A model generated the notes under the pieces. It was not told the origin of the DNA, ran no database searches, and saw nothing but the letters and a program-made list of their open reading frames with translations. From Eubacteriales Family XIII. Incertae Sedis bacterium (GTDB taxonomy: Bacteria > Bacillota > Clostridia > Peptostreptococcales > Anaerovoracaceae), in NCBI GenBank assembly GCA_031283865.1, contig JAITAX010000026.1, positions 1 through 11,640 on the forward strand: a stretch of 11,640 nucleotides of DNA. The letters run 5' to 3'. Both the position numbers and the translations under genes were made by a program. Shown in pieces: positions 1-7,846 of this stretch (position 1 is the stretch's first letter; each line of letters opens with the position of its first letter).

Positions 1-537
1 GTGCGGGAAATCGCGGCGGAAAACGCTTTCCTCAACGCGCGGAAGCGCGACAGCCAGGACATCTGCTTCGTAACCGGCGGCAAATACGCCGATTTCATTG
101 AAAATTATACGGGTAAGCATTATCCGTCGGGCGACTTCACAGCCGAGGACGGGACCGTCCTCGGCCGGCATCGCGGCCTGATCCGCTACACGGTCGGACA
201 GCGCAAGGGCCTGGGTCTCGCGCTGCCGGCGCCGCTCTACGTGCGCGAGAAGCGCGCCGCGTCCAACACCGTCGTACTCTGCCCCGAAGAACGCCTGTAC
301 TCCCGCGTTCTCGAAGCGCGAGACATCAATCTGATCGCGGCGGAGAGGCTGGACCGGCCGCTGCGCGTCGCCGCGAAGCTGCGCTATACGCAGGAGGCCC
401 GCGCCGCCACGGTATGGCAGACGGAAGAGGACGCGCTGCGCGTGGAGTTCGACGAGCCGCAGCGCGCCGTCGCGCGCGGGCAGGCCGTCGTGCTTTACGA
501 CGGGGATACGGTGATCGGCGGCGGCACGATCACATAG
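1..537 (+). CDS. mnmA: tRNA-specific 2-thiouridylase MnmA, C-terminal half (5' end outside window)
   Basis: This enzyme makes the 2-thiouridine at the wobble position (U34) of tRNAs for Lys, Glu and Gln in the cytoplasm. It uses ATP to adenylate the base and sulfur passed from a desulfurase relay. The visible part starts in the middle of the protein. Residues 17-23 (DSQDICF) hold the second catalytic cysteine, at residue 22 of the fragment, equivalent to Cys199 of E. coli MnmA. Residues 56-73 (GRHRGLIRYTVGQRKGLG) are the typical family core, and a C-terminal beta-barrel follows. The family is about 360 aa long and 178 aa are seen, so roughly half, including the PP-loop and the first cysteine, lies upstream. 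The GTG at base 1 is an internal Val codon, not a start. The gene ends with TAG, 47 nt before the next start. Identity is secure from the motifs. Confidence 0.95.
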   Translation: MREIAAENAFLNARKRDSQDICFVTGGKYADFIENYTGKHYPSGDFTAEDGTVLGRHRGLIRYTVGQRKGLGLALPAPLYVREKRAASNTVVLCPEERLYSRVLEARDINLIAAERLDRPLRVAAKLRYTQEARAATVWQTEEDALRVEFDEPQRAVARGQAVVLYDGDTVIGGGTIT

Positions 538-574
538 GCCGAAAACCGCGCGTCGGGCGCGCACTGCGAAACAT

Positions 575-580
575 GGAGGT
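575..580 (+). promoter_or_regulatory. Ribosome binding site that fixes the larE start
   Basis: GGAGGT lies 4 nt before the ATG at 585 and overlaps an in-frame upstream ATG at 573. A ribosome bound here would use 585, so the longer reading frame to the left, which also runs over the end of mnmA, is not the real start. Confidence 0.8.
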
Positions 581-584
581 AAAA

Positions 585-1469
585 ATGGAGAATTATTGCC
601 CTGCGCCGGACGCGCGCGCGAACGAAGCCCCCGCGGACGAAACGCGCGCGAAGCGCCGTGAAAAACTGTACAGCCTGCTGTCCGAACTCGGAAGCGCAGC
701 CGTGGCTTTCTCGGGCGGCGTAGACTCGACCTTTCTGCTTTGGGCCGCCAAGAAAACGCTGGGCGACAGGGTCATCGCGGTGACGGCGCGCTCCTGCTCT
801 TTCCCGCAGCGCGAACTCGACGCGGCGAGGGATTTCTGCGCGAAAGAGGGCATACGGCACTTCATCTGCGATTCGGAGGAACTCGACATAGAGGGTTTCT
901 CCGAAAACCCCGTCAATCGCTGCTATCTCTGCAAAAACGAACTGTTCACGAAGATTTGGGCGGTCGCGCGCGAAAACGGCATAGAGGCCGTGGTCGAGGG
1001 CTCCAACACGGACGACGAGGGCGACTACAGACCCGGTCTGCAGGCGGTTTGCGAGCAGGGCGTCCGAAGCCCGCTGCGCGAGGCCGGCCTCGGCAAGGAG
1101 GACATCCGCGCGCTGTCGAAAGCGGCGGGTCTGCCCACATGGAACAAGCAATCTTTCGCCTGTCTCTCCTCGAGATTCGTCTACGGTGAAACCATTACGG
1201 AGCAAAAGCTCGGCATGGTGGACAGAGCCGAACAACTGCTGCTCGACCTCGGCTTCACGCAGGTGCGCGTGCGCGTCCACGGGGACATCGCACGCATAGA
1301 AATCGATCCGCGCGAATTTTCGGGCATCCTGACGGACGAAAACCGCGCGCGCATCTCTTCGCGCTTCAAGGAGATCGGTTTTTCCTACACGGCGCTGGAC
1401 CTCCTCGGCTACCGCACGGGCAGCATGAACGAAACCCTGGACCTGCTCGAATACCGCGCCGGCAGTTGA
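585..1469 (+). CDS. larE: LarE-type ATP-dependent sacrificial sulfur transferase
   Basis: LarE proteins donate sulfur to pyridinium-3,5-biscarboxylic acid mononucleotide during synthesis of the nickel-pincer cofactor of lactate racemase and related enzymes. The 294-aa product has the PP-loop SGGVDST at residues 43-49 for ATP pyrophosphatase chemistry. It has a CxxC pair at C113 and C116 (RCYLCK) and a third cysteine, C193, in FACLSSRF, the position of the sacrificial cysteine in Lactobacillus plantarum LarE. Three such cysteines fit the LarE subtype that holds a [4Fe-4S] cluster and can turn over, rather than the single-cysteine sacrificial type; this is inference from spacing. The usual family ending (LDLLGYRTGSMNE) is followed by a near copy (LDLLEYRAGS), so the C-terminus carries a short tandem duplication. 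No larA, larB or larC is visible here. It follows mnmA by 47 nt and may be co-transcribed. The ATG at 585 was chosen for its ribosome binding site. Confidence 0.88.
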   Translation: MENYCPAPDARANEAPADETRAKRREKLYSLLSELGSAAVAFSGGVDSTFLLWAAKKTLGDRVIAVTARSCSFPQRELDAARDFCAKEGIRHFICDSEELDIEGFSENPVNRCYLCKNELFTKIWAVARENGIEAVVEGSNTDDEGDYRPGLQAVCEQGVRSPLREAGLGKEDIRALSKAAGLPTWNKQSFACLSSRFVYGETITEQKLGMVDRAEQLLLDLGFTQVRVRVHGDIARIEIDPREFSGILTDENRARISSRFKEIGFSYTALDLLGYRTGSMNETLDLLEYRAGS

Positions 1470-1481
1470 TGCTCCTTGCAA

Positions 1482-4400
1482 TCAGCTCGCCTTGGGTGTG
1501 ACAGCCGTTCGCAGCGCCTCGTAGAAGATTTCTGTGTCGATGGGTTTGGTCAGGTGGCCGTCCATGCCGAGGGAAAGGCAGCGCTCGCGATCCTCCGGGA
1601 AAGCGTGGGCCGTCAGCGCGTAGATCGGCAGGCTCTTGTACTCCGGCATGGCTCGGATGGTTTCGGTGGCCTCGTAGCCGTCCATCACGGGCATCTGCAA
1701 ATCCATCAGCACCAGATCGAAAGGCCGGCCGCCGTCGCGGTTCGATTCCGCGAGCCGGTCCAAAGCCTCGCTGCCGTTTTGCGCCGCCACGACCTCTATG
1801 CCGACGGCGGTCAAAAGCTCCGTGGCGATCAGGGTGTTGACCTCGTTGTCCTCCACCAGCAGGATGCGCTTGTCTTTCAACACGGCGTTTTGAAGCGCCG
1901 CGTTCACAGGCTCGCCTGCCGGCGCCAAGTCCGAAGCCGCTTCAAGCGAGAAGTTGCAGGTAAACGCAAAGGTCGTACCCTTGCCCTCTTCGCCGGAAAC
2001 GGTGATCTGTCCGCCCATCAACTCCACCATCTGCTGCGTGATGGTGAGGCCGATGCCGGCGCCGCCGTATTTGCGCGTAGCGGAGTTGTCCGCCTGGTTG
2101 AAAGCGGAGAAGATACCGGCCATCTGTTCCGTGCTCATGCCGATGCCCGTATCCTCCACGGCGAAGTTCAGCGTCACGCTTTCTCCGTCGCGCGCGGCCA
2201 CGGCGGCGCGGACCGTGACGGAACCCTGTTCCGTGAACTTGTAGGCGTTGTCGATCAGATTGATGAAGACCTGCAACAGACGCCGCGGATCCCCCGTCAA
2301 CGCGCTCGGAAGAGCGGAATCCGTTTCAAAGCGCAGTTCGATGTCGGAATCGACGTCTCGACCGCGGAAGAATATTTCAAGGTCGCCGAACAACTGCCGC
2401 AGATCGAAAGAAACGCGTTCCAACTGCACGTTGCCGGCGTCGACCTCGGAGAAGTCAAGGATGTCGTTGATGATGCCGAGCAGGGCCGAGGAGGCGCGCC
2501 GCATCTTTTCCGTATAATCCCGCTGTTTCTCGTCCATCGGGGTCTTGAGCAGCAGCTCGGCCAGTCCGATGACGGCGCTCAGAGGCGTGCGGATCTCGTG
2601 GCTCATATTAGCCAGAAAGAGGCTCTTCGCCCGGTTTGCCGCCATGGCCGCCGTCATTGCGTTCTTCAGCTCAAGCAGGGTCCGCGTGCGCGCCAGCAGT
2701 TCCTCCTTGTCGAAAGGCTTCTGGATGTAATCGTTCGCGCCGGATTGAAATCCCAAGACGATGTCTTGGATTTGATTCTTCGCGGTGAGCATGACGATGG
2801 GCAGATCGAACAGCGAATGGTTCTCCCGCAGGCGGCGGCAGACCTCGTAGCCGGACATCTTCGGCATCATGACATCCAGCAGAACGAGATCGAAGCTTTC
2901 CCCGCGCGCAAACAGGTCGAGGGCCTCTACGCCGTTATACGCCGTAATCACGGAGTAGTCGCGCATCGTCAGGAGGTTGTTCAGCACTTGGATGTTGACG
3001 GGTTCGTCATCGACGACCAGTATTCTGTAGCCCGCGGTCGTCGACGCTTCCGCCGCGCGTTCCTGCTTTTCGGTGAGGTCCGCGGCGAAATCCTCAATAT
3101 CAATGACTTTCGGCGCTTCGCGCAGGGCCGCTCCGTCGCGCTTCGCGTCCGACAGAGGCATAGTAAAGGTGAATACGGCGCCTTCGCCCGGCTTCGACGC
3201 GACGCGGATCGCGCCTCCGTGCAGCTCGACGATTTTCTTGCTTATGGACAGACCGAGACCGGTTCCGCCGTATTCCCGCGCCGTCGAGCCGTCGGCCTGC
3301 TCGAAAGATTCAAAGATGCGGTCGAACTTGTCTTCCGCGATGCCGATGCCCGTATCCGCGACGGAGATCGAGACCATGCCCTCCTCCGGCAGGACCCGTG
3401 CGGATACGCTGACCTGCCCTTTTTCGGTGAATTTGATCGCGTTCCCGATCAGGTTGTACAGGATCTGCTGTATCCTGTTTTCGTCCGCCCTGACGGCCGG
3501 CAGCGCGTCGTCGATCTCGTTGACAACCGCCAAGTCTTTCCCCTTGATCATGGGCTTGGACAGGACGAGGACCGTATCGACGATCATCTTCAAATCGATG
3601 GGCTTGAGTTGCAGGAGGATCTCTTGATTCTTCAGCTTCGTGAAGTCCAATATGTCGTTGATCATATTGGAGAGCCGCTTGCCGCTGTTGGAAACAATCG
3701 CCAGATTGTATTTCTGCTCCTTGGAGAGCGGGCCGGTCGCCCCGTCTATCATGGACTCTACGATGCCTATGATCCCGTTGATCGGCGTGCGCAGCTCGTG
3801 TGAGGTATTCGCAAGAAATTCGTCTTTCAGCTCGTTCAGCCGGTTCAGGTACACGTTCTTCTCTTCGAGCGTCTGCGCGTATTTCTGCATCTCCTTGATG
3901 AGATTGTGTATCTTCTCCGCCATGACCTTGAAAGCCTTTGACAGGGCGCCGATCTCGTCGTTGCTCCGGATCAGCGGAATCTCCGCGTCAAAATTGCCCT
4001 CGCCAAGCAGCTTTGCCGTGTTCGACAGCGTGAGTATGGGTTTCGTGATGTTGCGCGCGATGAAGTAGAGCATCAGCGCGATGAGGCAGACCGCTATCGC
4101 GGAAACGAGGAGGACGTAGTTGCGGATGTCGTTGGCGTTGTCCAGAATCTTTGTCATGGGAATGCTCACGGCGACCGACCAAGGATTCGTGACCTCGCTG
4201 AACCGTATCGGCATGTACACGGTGTAGAAGTCCTCGTCGCTTGAGATGTACAGCTCGCCGCTTGTGATGGCCTCCTTGATCTCCGTCGCCTGTCGCAGTC
4301 GGTCCGCGTCCGCCGCCCGCAGCATGAGCGCGGCCATCTCGGGCGTCATCAGCGTCGGATCCAAATCGGATGCGATGGCGCCGCCTAAGGACGTCTGCAG

Positions 4401-5291
4401 GTTGCGGACAAATTCCTGTGCGCCGTCGTAAGCCGCGTTTTCCTCCGCATCCGCCGAATCCCGTGCGGCAATCGCGGCGGTCTCCGCGGCGCGGGCTTTC
4501 GCGTCGTCGGTTATCAGCATTTCATAGGTGAAGACCTCCGTCAAATCCTTTCCCAAATATGCGCTGTTGGGATGCGCCGCCACGGCGCCCGCGTTCGAAA
4601 AGATCTCCGTGTAGCCGCCCTGATCGTAGGGGTTGACCTTGGATACCATCTCCTGCAGCTTGTCGAGGACGATGTCGGAGGATATGATGCCGATAAAGCG
4701 ATCCTCGTGAACAATCGGAAATACGAGGGAGGCCAGCATCACGGGATGCCCCTGCACCTCGTAGGGATAGGGGTCCGTGATGTATTCGTGCAGCTCGGTC
4801 TTGGGCACGATGTACCAGTCCTCGGTATCGATGGCGTTCAGCGGTTCGACGGCGATGGAATCGCCCAGCTTGTTCCAGTAGGGGGCGTAGCGCCCCGTTC
4901 CGTCATAGGCGGGTGATCGGTCCGCGTACTGCGCGTCCTTGCCGTCCAAGGCGTTTGGATCGTAAGCGATACAGAACGCCGTGATGTATTCTTTTTTCGC
5001 CAAAGTGTTGCGCAAGATGTCGTTCATCATCTCGCGGTCGGTGAGCCCGCTGTTCTTCAGTGTCTCAAAGACCGTGGACAGGGTTTCGGCGGTAATGCGC
5101 GCCCCTTGCAGTTCCGCGATGATTTCATTTTTGTACTTATCGGCTGTTTCGCTCGCGAGATTGAACGCGTCCTTTTTCGCCATCTCGTAGGATTTGCCGG
5201 AAACGATCAACGTAAGCGCCAAAAATGCGACGATCACCGCGGTGAAAACCAAGACGAAAATCTTCGTCTGCAAACCTAAATTCTTCAACAT
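1482..5291 (-). CDS. Double hybrid sensor histidine kinase (dCache-HAMP-HisKA-HATPase-REC-HisKA-HATPase-REC)
   Basis: A membrane receptor kinase of 1269 aa. A helix at about 10-31 and another at 391-413 bracket an extracytoplasmic dCache-like sensor (DWY at 158-160, TDPYPY at 172-177, FSNAGAVAAHP near 231-241). A HAMP segment (about 411-464) and a coiled coil (about 465-490) follow. Module 1 has HisKA with phospho-acceptor H498 (SHELRTP), HATPase with N613/N617, DTGIG at 646-650 and GGTGLG at 675-680, and a receiver with D761/D762, acceptor D806, T836 and K858. Module 2 repeats the plan: H898 (SHEIRTP), N1011/N1015, DTGIG at 1047-1051, GGAGIG at 1076-1081, then a receiver with E1147/D1148, acceptor D1197, T1227 and K1249. 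All catalytic residues are kept in both. No HPt domain or DNA-binding output is present, so a separate partner is expected. ATG at 5291 is preceded by GAGGGAAG (5298-5305). It is divergent from galE. Ligand unknown. Confidence 0.93.
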   Translation of the reverse strand: MLKNLGLQTKIFVLVFTAVIVAFLALTLIVSGKSYEMAKKDAFNLASETADKYKNEIIAELQGARITAETLSTVFETLKNSGLTDREMMNDILRNTLAKKEYITAFCIAYDPNALDGKDAQYADRSPAYDGTGRYAPYWNKLGDSIAVEPLNAIDTEDWYIVPKTELHEYITDPYPYEVQGHPVMLASLVFPIVHEDRFIGIISSDIVLDKLQEMVSKVNPYDQGGYTEIFSNAGAVAAHPNSAYLGKDLTEVFTYEMLITDDAKARAAETAAIAARDSADAEENAAYDGAQEFVRNLQTSLGGAIASDLDPTLMTPEMAALMLRAADADRLRQATEIKEAITSGELYISSDEDFYTVYMPIRFSEVTNPWSVAVSIPMTKILDNANDIRNYVLLVSAIAVCLIALMLYFIARNITKPILTLSNTAKLLGEGNFDAEIPLIRSNDEIGALSKAFKVMAEKIHNLIKEMQKYAQTLEEKNVYLNRLNELKDEFLANTSHELRTPINGIIGIVESMIDGATGPLSKEQKYNLAIVSNSGKRLSNMINDILDFTKLKNQEILLQLKPIDLKMIVDTVLVLSKPMIKGKDLAVVNEIDDALPAVRADENRIQQILYNLIGNAIKFTEKGQVSVSARVLPEEGMVSISVADTGIGIAEDKFDRIFESFEQADGSTAREYGGTGLGLSISKKIVELHGGAIRVASKPGEGAVFTFTMPLSDAKRDGAALREAPKVIDIEDFAADLTEKQERAAEASTTAGYRILVVDDEPVNIQVLNNLLTMRDYSVITAYNGVEALDLFARGESFDLVLLDVMMPKMSGYEVCRRLRENHSLFDLPIVMLTAKNQIQDIVLGFQSGANDYIQKPFDKEELLARTRTLLELKNAMTAAMAANRAKSLFLANMSHEIRTPLSAVIGLAELLLKTPMDEKQRDYTEKMRRASSALLGIINDILDFSEVDAGNVQLERVSFDLRQLFGDLEIFFRGRDVDSDIELRFETDSALPSALTGDPRRLLQVFINLIDNAYKFTEQGSVTVRAAVAARDGESVTLNFAVEDTGIGMSTEQMAGIFSAFNQADNSATRKYGGAGIGLTITQQMVELMGGQITVSGEEGKGTTFAFTCNFSLEAASDLAPAGEPVNAALQNAVLKDKRILLVEDNEVNTLIATELLTAVGIEVVAAQNGSEALDRLAESNRDGGRPFDLVLMDLQMPVMDGYEATETIRAMPEYKSLPIYALTAHAFPEDRERCLSLGMDGHLTKPIDTEIFYEALRTAVTPKAS

Positions 5292-5336
5292 AGCTGTCTT
5301 CCCTCAATACCCCGGTCAAGCGGTTTTTGTGCGTTT

Positions 5337-5362
5337 CTGCGGCGGCCCGCCCGCCTCCGCAG
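5337..5362 (-). other. Possible hairpin in the leader of the sensor kinase mRNA
   Basis: CTGCGG (5337-5342) and CCGCAG (5357-5362) are perfect inverted repeats. The pairing can be extended past one mismatch by two more GC pairs. The hairpin would sit about 30 nt upstream of the kinase ribosome binding site, if transcription starts in the AT-rich stretch at about 5370-5450. No T-run follows on either strand, so it is not a typical terminator. A weak -10-like TATATT (minus strand, 5373-5378) lies just upstream, but I found no convincing -35 for it. Confidence 0.3.
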
Positions 5363-5458
5363 CCTGTCGGCAAATATAACTTTCAGTGAATTATTTTAAC
5401 ATATTGCAGAGAGAAAGACAATTACAATTTCCGTTATGTAAGAATTTTACATTTTTGC

Positions 5459-5487
5459 TTGACAGCGCCGCCAAAAGGTTGTACAGT
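5459..5487 (+). promoter_or_regulatory. Sigma-A-type promoter for galE
   Basis: A perfect -35 TTGACA (5459-5464), a 17-nt spacer and a -10 TACAGT (5482-5487, 4 of 6 matches to TATAAT) form a good housekeeping promoter. Transcription would start near 5494, giving a leader of about 50 nt before the galE ATG. It lies at the right edge of the most AT-rich stretch of the divergent region between the kinase and galE. Confidence 0.65.
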
Positions 5488-5501
5488 AATAGACGAAAAC
5501 A

Positions 5502-5512
5502 AATGCGGCATT
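5502..5512. repeat. Short palindrome just downstream of the galE promoter
   Basis: AATGC-G-GCATT is a perfect 5-bp inverted repeat around a single base. The arms are too close to form an RNA loop, but the site lies just past the expected start point and could be an operator. It may equally be chance, because it is short. Confidence 0.25.
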
Positions 5513-5534
5513 CGCGGCGACCGAAGAGCCGCGA
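5512..5534 (+). promoter_or_regulatory. Leader hairpin next to the galE ribosome binding site
   Basis: TCGCGGC (5512-5518) and GCCGCGA (5528-5534) form a perfect 7-bp GC-rich stem with a 9-nt loop. It ends one base before the GGAGGGG ribosome binding site at 5536-5542. Such a stem could influence translation start or protect the 5' end. No poly-T follows, so it is not a terminator. A regulatory role is inference. Confidence 0.4.
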
Positions 5535-5546
5535 CGGAGGGGAATT

Positions 5547-6584
5547 ATGACGGTACTGGTTACGGGCGGCGCGGGATATATCGGAAGCCACACCTGCCTG
5601 CTGCTGCTCGAAGCGGGATATGAAACGGTGGTCGCGGACAATTTGAGCAACGCGAGCGAGGAATCCCTGCGCAGGGTTGAGCGCCTCGCGGGCCGAAAGC
5701 TGCGCTTTGTGAAAGGGGATATCTGCGACGCGGAGCTGTGCGAGCGTCTGCTGCGCGAAAATCCCGACATCGAAGCCGTCATCCACTTCGCCGCGCTGAA
5801 AGCGGTGGGCGAGAGCGTGGAAAAGCCTCTGGCCTACCATGCCAACAACCTGATCGGCGCGCTGACGCTGCTGCGCGCGCTGGAGCGGCACGGCGTGAAG
5901 CGCTTCATCTTCTCGTCCTCCGCCACCGTGTACGGGAACCCCGCCGCCGTCCCCGTGCGAGAGGACTTCCCGACGTCGGCGGCCAACCCCTACGGGCGCA
6001 CCAAACTGTTCATCGAGCAGATCCTCGCGGACATCTGCGCGGCGGACGCGGCGTTCAGCGCCGCCAACCTGCGCTACTTCAACCCCATCGGCGCGCACGC
6101 GTCCGGTCTGATCGGGGAGGACCCGAACGGCATTCCGAACAACCTGCTGCCCTATGTCGCGCAGGTGGCGGTGGGCAAGCTGGACGAGGTGCGCGTGTTC
6201 GGGAACGACTATCCGACGCCGGACGGCACGGGCGTGCGCGACTACATCCACGTAACGGATCTCGCGCGCGGGCATCTCTGCGCGCTGGAGCGCGTCATGA
6301 AATCAAAGGGCCTCTTTCTGTGCAATCTCGGAACGGGAAAGGGTTACAGCGTGCTGGAGGTGATCGAAGCCTTTTCCAAAGCCTGCAAAAAGCCCATCGC
6401 GTACCGGATCGAGGGCCGAAGAGCCGGGGACGTCGCGGAGATCTACGCCGACCCGAGCAAGGCGAAGCGCGAACTCGGATGGCAGGCGATGTACGATCTC
6501 GACCGCATGTGCGCGGACACTTGGCGATGGCAGCGGGACAACCCGAACGGCTACGCGCCGGCGGACGGACGGGACCCGCGATAG
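5547..6584 (+). CDS. galE: UDP-glucose 4-epimerase GalE
   Basis: This enzyme interconverts UDP-glucose and UDP-galactose in the cytoplasm through a bound NAD, serving galactose use and supply of galactosyl units for surface polysaccharides. The 345-aa product is the usual length. The Rossmann NAD motif TGGAGYIG is at residues 6-13, followed by the acidic D31. The short-chain dehydrogenase active site shows Ser in FSSSATVYG (122-130) and the YxxxK pair Y149/K153, at the same numbering as E. coli GalE. RYFNPIGA (177-184) and RDYIHVTDLA (231-240) are typical GalE substrate-domain motifs. The ATG at 5547 lies 4 nt after GGAGGGG. It stands alone, with its own promoter, divergent from the sensor kinase and convergent with the ABC operon. 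No other Leloir-pathway gene is visible, so a role in cell-surface sugar synthesis is as likely as galactose catabolism. Confidence 0.96.
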   Translation: MTVLVTGGAGYIGSHTCLLLLEAGYETVVADNLSNASEESLRRVERLAGRKLRFVKGDICDAELCERLLRENPDIEAVIHFAALKAVGESVEKPLAYHANNLIGALTLLRALERHGVKRFIFSSSATVYGNPAAVPVREDFPTSAANPYGRTKLFIEQILADICAADAAFSAANLRYFNPIGAHASGLIGEDPNGIPNNLLPYVAQVAVGKLDEVRVFGNDYPTPDGTGVRDYIHVTDLARGHLCALERVMKSKGLFLCNLGTGKGYSVLEVIEAFSKACKKPIAYRIEGRRAGDVAEIYADPSKAKRELGWQAMYDLDRMCADTWRWQRDNPNGYAPADGRDPR

Positions 6585-6592
6585 CGAGTTTC

Positions 6593-7846
6593 TCAGATCA
6601 CGTCAACGCGGCGTTCCCTGTGCACGAGCCACGCGGCAAGCGCGACGCCCGCGAACGCGAGCAGACCGCAAAGCCACAGTTCGGGCAGATCGAACCTGCC
6701 CCGCAGCAGGTTCCACGCCCCCGTTTTGCTGTAGGTCAGCGCGCCTTTCAGCGTCAAAACGGTCAGGGCGACGACAGCCGCGCCGAGAGGAACGGCCTTG
6801 ATGAACAGAACCGTGATGTTGCCGGCGGAAAACCGCGCGAGGACGAAAGCAAAGCAGGCCGCGCCGACGCAGAACAGCACGCTTATGCCGGCCAGAAGCA
6901 GCACGTATTGCCCGAAGCTGAGATTATAGAGCTGCATTCCCTCCGTGCCGCCGGTGTCATAGGCCGAGATCGGTGCGTTCCAAAAACTGCCCGCCCGCCC
7001 CAAAAGAATCGGCGCGTACAGGGCGCAGACGCAGACGAGCGAAAAGACAAGGGCGCTGAGTCCGATTGCGATGAATTGCAGCCGCAGAACGCCCCTGCCG
7101 GCCGCCGACGAATATTGGAGCAGGTGTATGTGCCTCTGCCGGTCCGCCACGACGAGCGGGGACACGAGCAGCAGCGTGAAGAAAACGGCGACGGCGCCCG
7201 TCACCGCGGCATACAGCGCGAAATCGCCGCAGAGAAAATACGGGATCAGGCTTGCGTTTCGCGCCTTGCGAATCCGCTCGGCGCTCGCGCGCGCGACGGG
7301 CCGGTCATCCAAAAACTTCACAAATTCGCTTATTTCGTAATCGTAGCCGACGTAACGCCGCTCCAGCGCGAGCAGGCATCTGTAGCGCATCAACGGCGAA
7401 GCGTACCATTCGTCGAGGCTCATGCCGTCCCGCCGCTGTTCCAGCACGGCCTCCATTTCGGCAAGGGCCTCGCCGTGCGCCCGCGCCTCCTCGGACGCGT
7501 AGTCCTCAAAATCGCGGTTTTTATACGCCTCATATGCGGCAAAGCCGCGCACCGCGTTCCGCGCGAACACGGGCGAATCGGCGATTATCCCGTCCATTTC
7601 GAGGACCAGAGCCGCTTTCTTCGCGGGGATGTCGAAATCGGCAAGTTCCTCCGGTTCGAGCGTAAAGCCGTAGCGCGCGGACATTTCCGTCTGGTAAGCG
7701 CCGTAAATGCCGTGCGTCAACAGGCTGTCGTAACTGCTCAGGAAGTCCCCAAGAAGCGCGAACCACGCCGTCAGGCCCAGCGCGGCGATAGGCAGCAGCA
7801 CGCGCGGATTCCGGATCTTCTTCAGTTCGTACAGCAAAAGCCTCAC
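6593..7846 (-). CDS. ABC-2-type transporter permease (second permease of the sigma-linked operon)
   Basis: A 417-aa polytopic membrane protein, probably one of two membrane subunits of the exporter encoded here. One helix near residues 15-33 is followed by a long, charged extracytoplasmic segment (about 35-200). Five further helices follow near 205-232, 255-281, 313-337, 345-366 and 390-408. This is the topology of ABC-2 permeases with a large loop after helix 1. The cytoplasmic stretch after helix 2 (DRQRHIHLLQYSSAAGRG) aligns in position with the coupling region of the partner permease. The start is GTG at 7846, not the far-upstream ATG: it is preceded by AGGAGG (7855-7860) at 8 nt, and the GTGA overlap with the upstream stop is typical of translational coupling. 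Substrate cannot be read from the sequence. It is the last gene of the operon and ends 8 nt from the galE stop. Confidence 0.8.
   Translation of the reverse strand: MRLLLYELKKIRNPRVLLPIAALGLTAWFALLGDFLSSYDSLLTHGIYGAYQTEMSARYGFTLEPEELADFDIPAKKAALVLEMDGIIADSPVFARNAVRGFAAYEAYKNRDFEDYASEEARAHGEALAEMEAVLEQRRDGMSLDEWYASPLMRYRCLLALERRYVGYDYEISEFVKFLDDRPVARASAERIRKARNASLIPYFLCGDFALYAAVTGAVAVFFTLLLVSPLVVADRQRHIHLLQYSSAAGRGVLRLQFIAIGLSALVFSLVCVCALYAPILLGRAGSFWNAPISAYDTGGTEGMQLYNLSFGQYVLLLAGISVLFCVGAACFAFVLARFSAGNITVLFIKAVPLGAAVVALTVLTLKGALTYSKTGAWNLLRGRFDLPELWLCGLLAFAGVALAAWLVHRERRVDVI

Noticed and set aside
548..562. GCGCG-N5-CGCGC hairpin between mnmA and larE as a terminator
   Set aside because: The stem is only 5 bp, no T-run follows, and GC-rich DNA gives such repeats by chance. 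Co-transcription of the two genes seems more likely.
414..584. Upstream extension of the larE frame into mnmA
   Set aside because: The added residues are an Arg-rich shadow of mnmA, and the GGAGGT at 575-580 points to the ATG at 585.
1476..3803. Long open frame (775 codons) on the plus strand opposite the sensor kinase
   Set aside because: It is antisense to a protein with clear kinase and receiver motifs, has no domain character and is a by-product of GC-rich codon use on the other strand.
5373..5401. Minus-strand promoter for the kinase with -10 TATATT
   Set aside because: The -10 is good, but no -35 resembling TTGACA lies at 16-18 nt, so I do not list it as a feature of its own.
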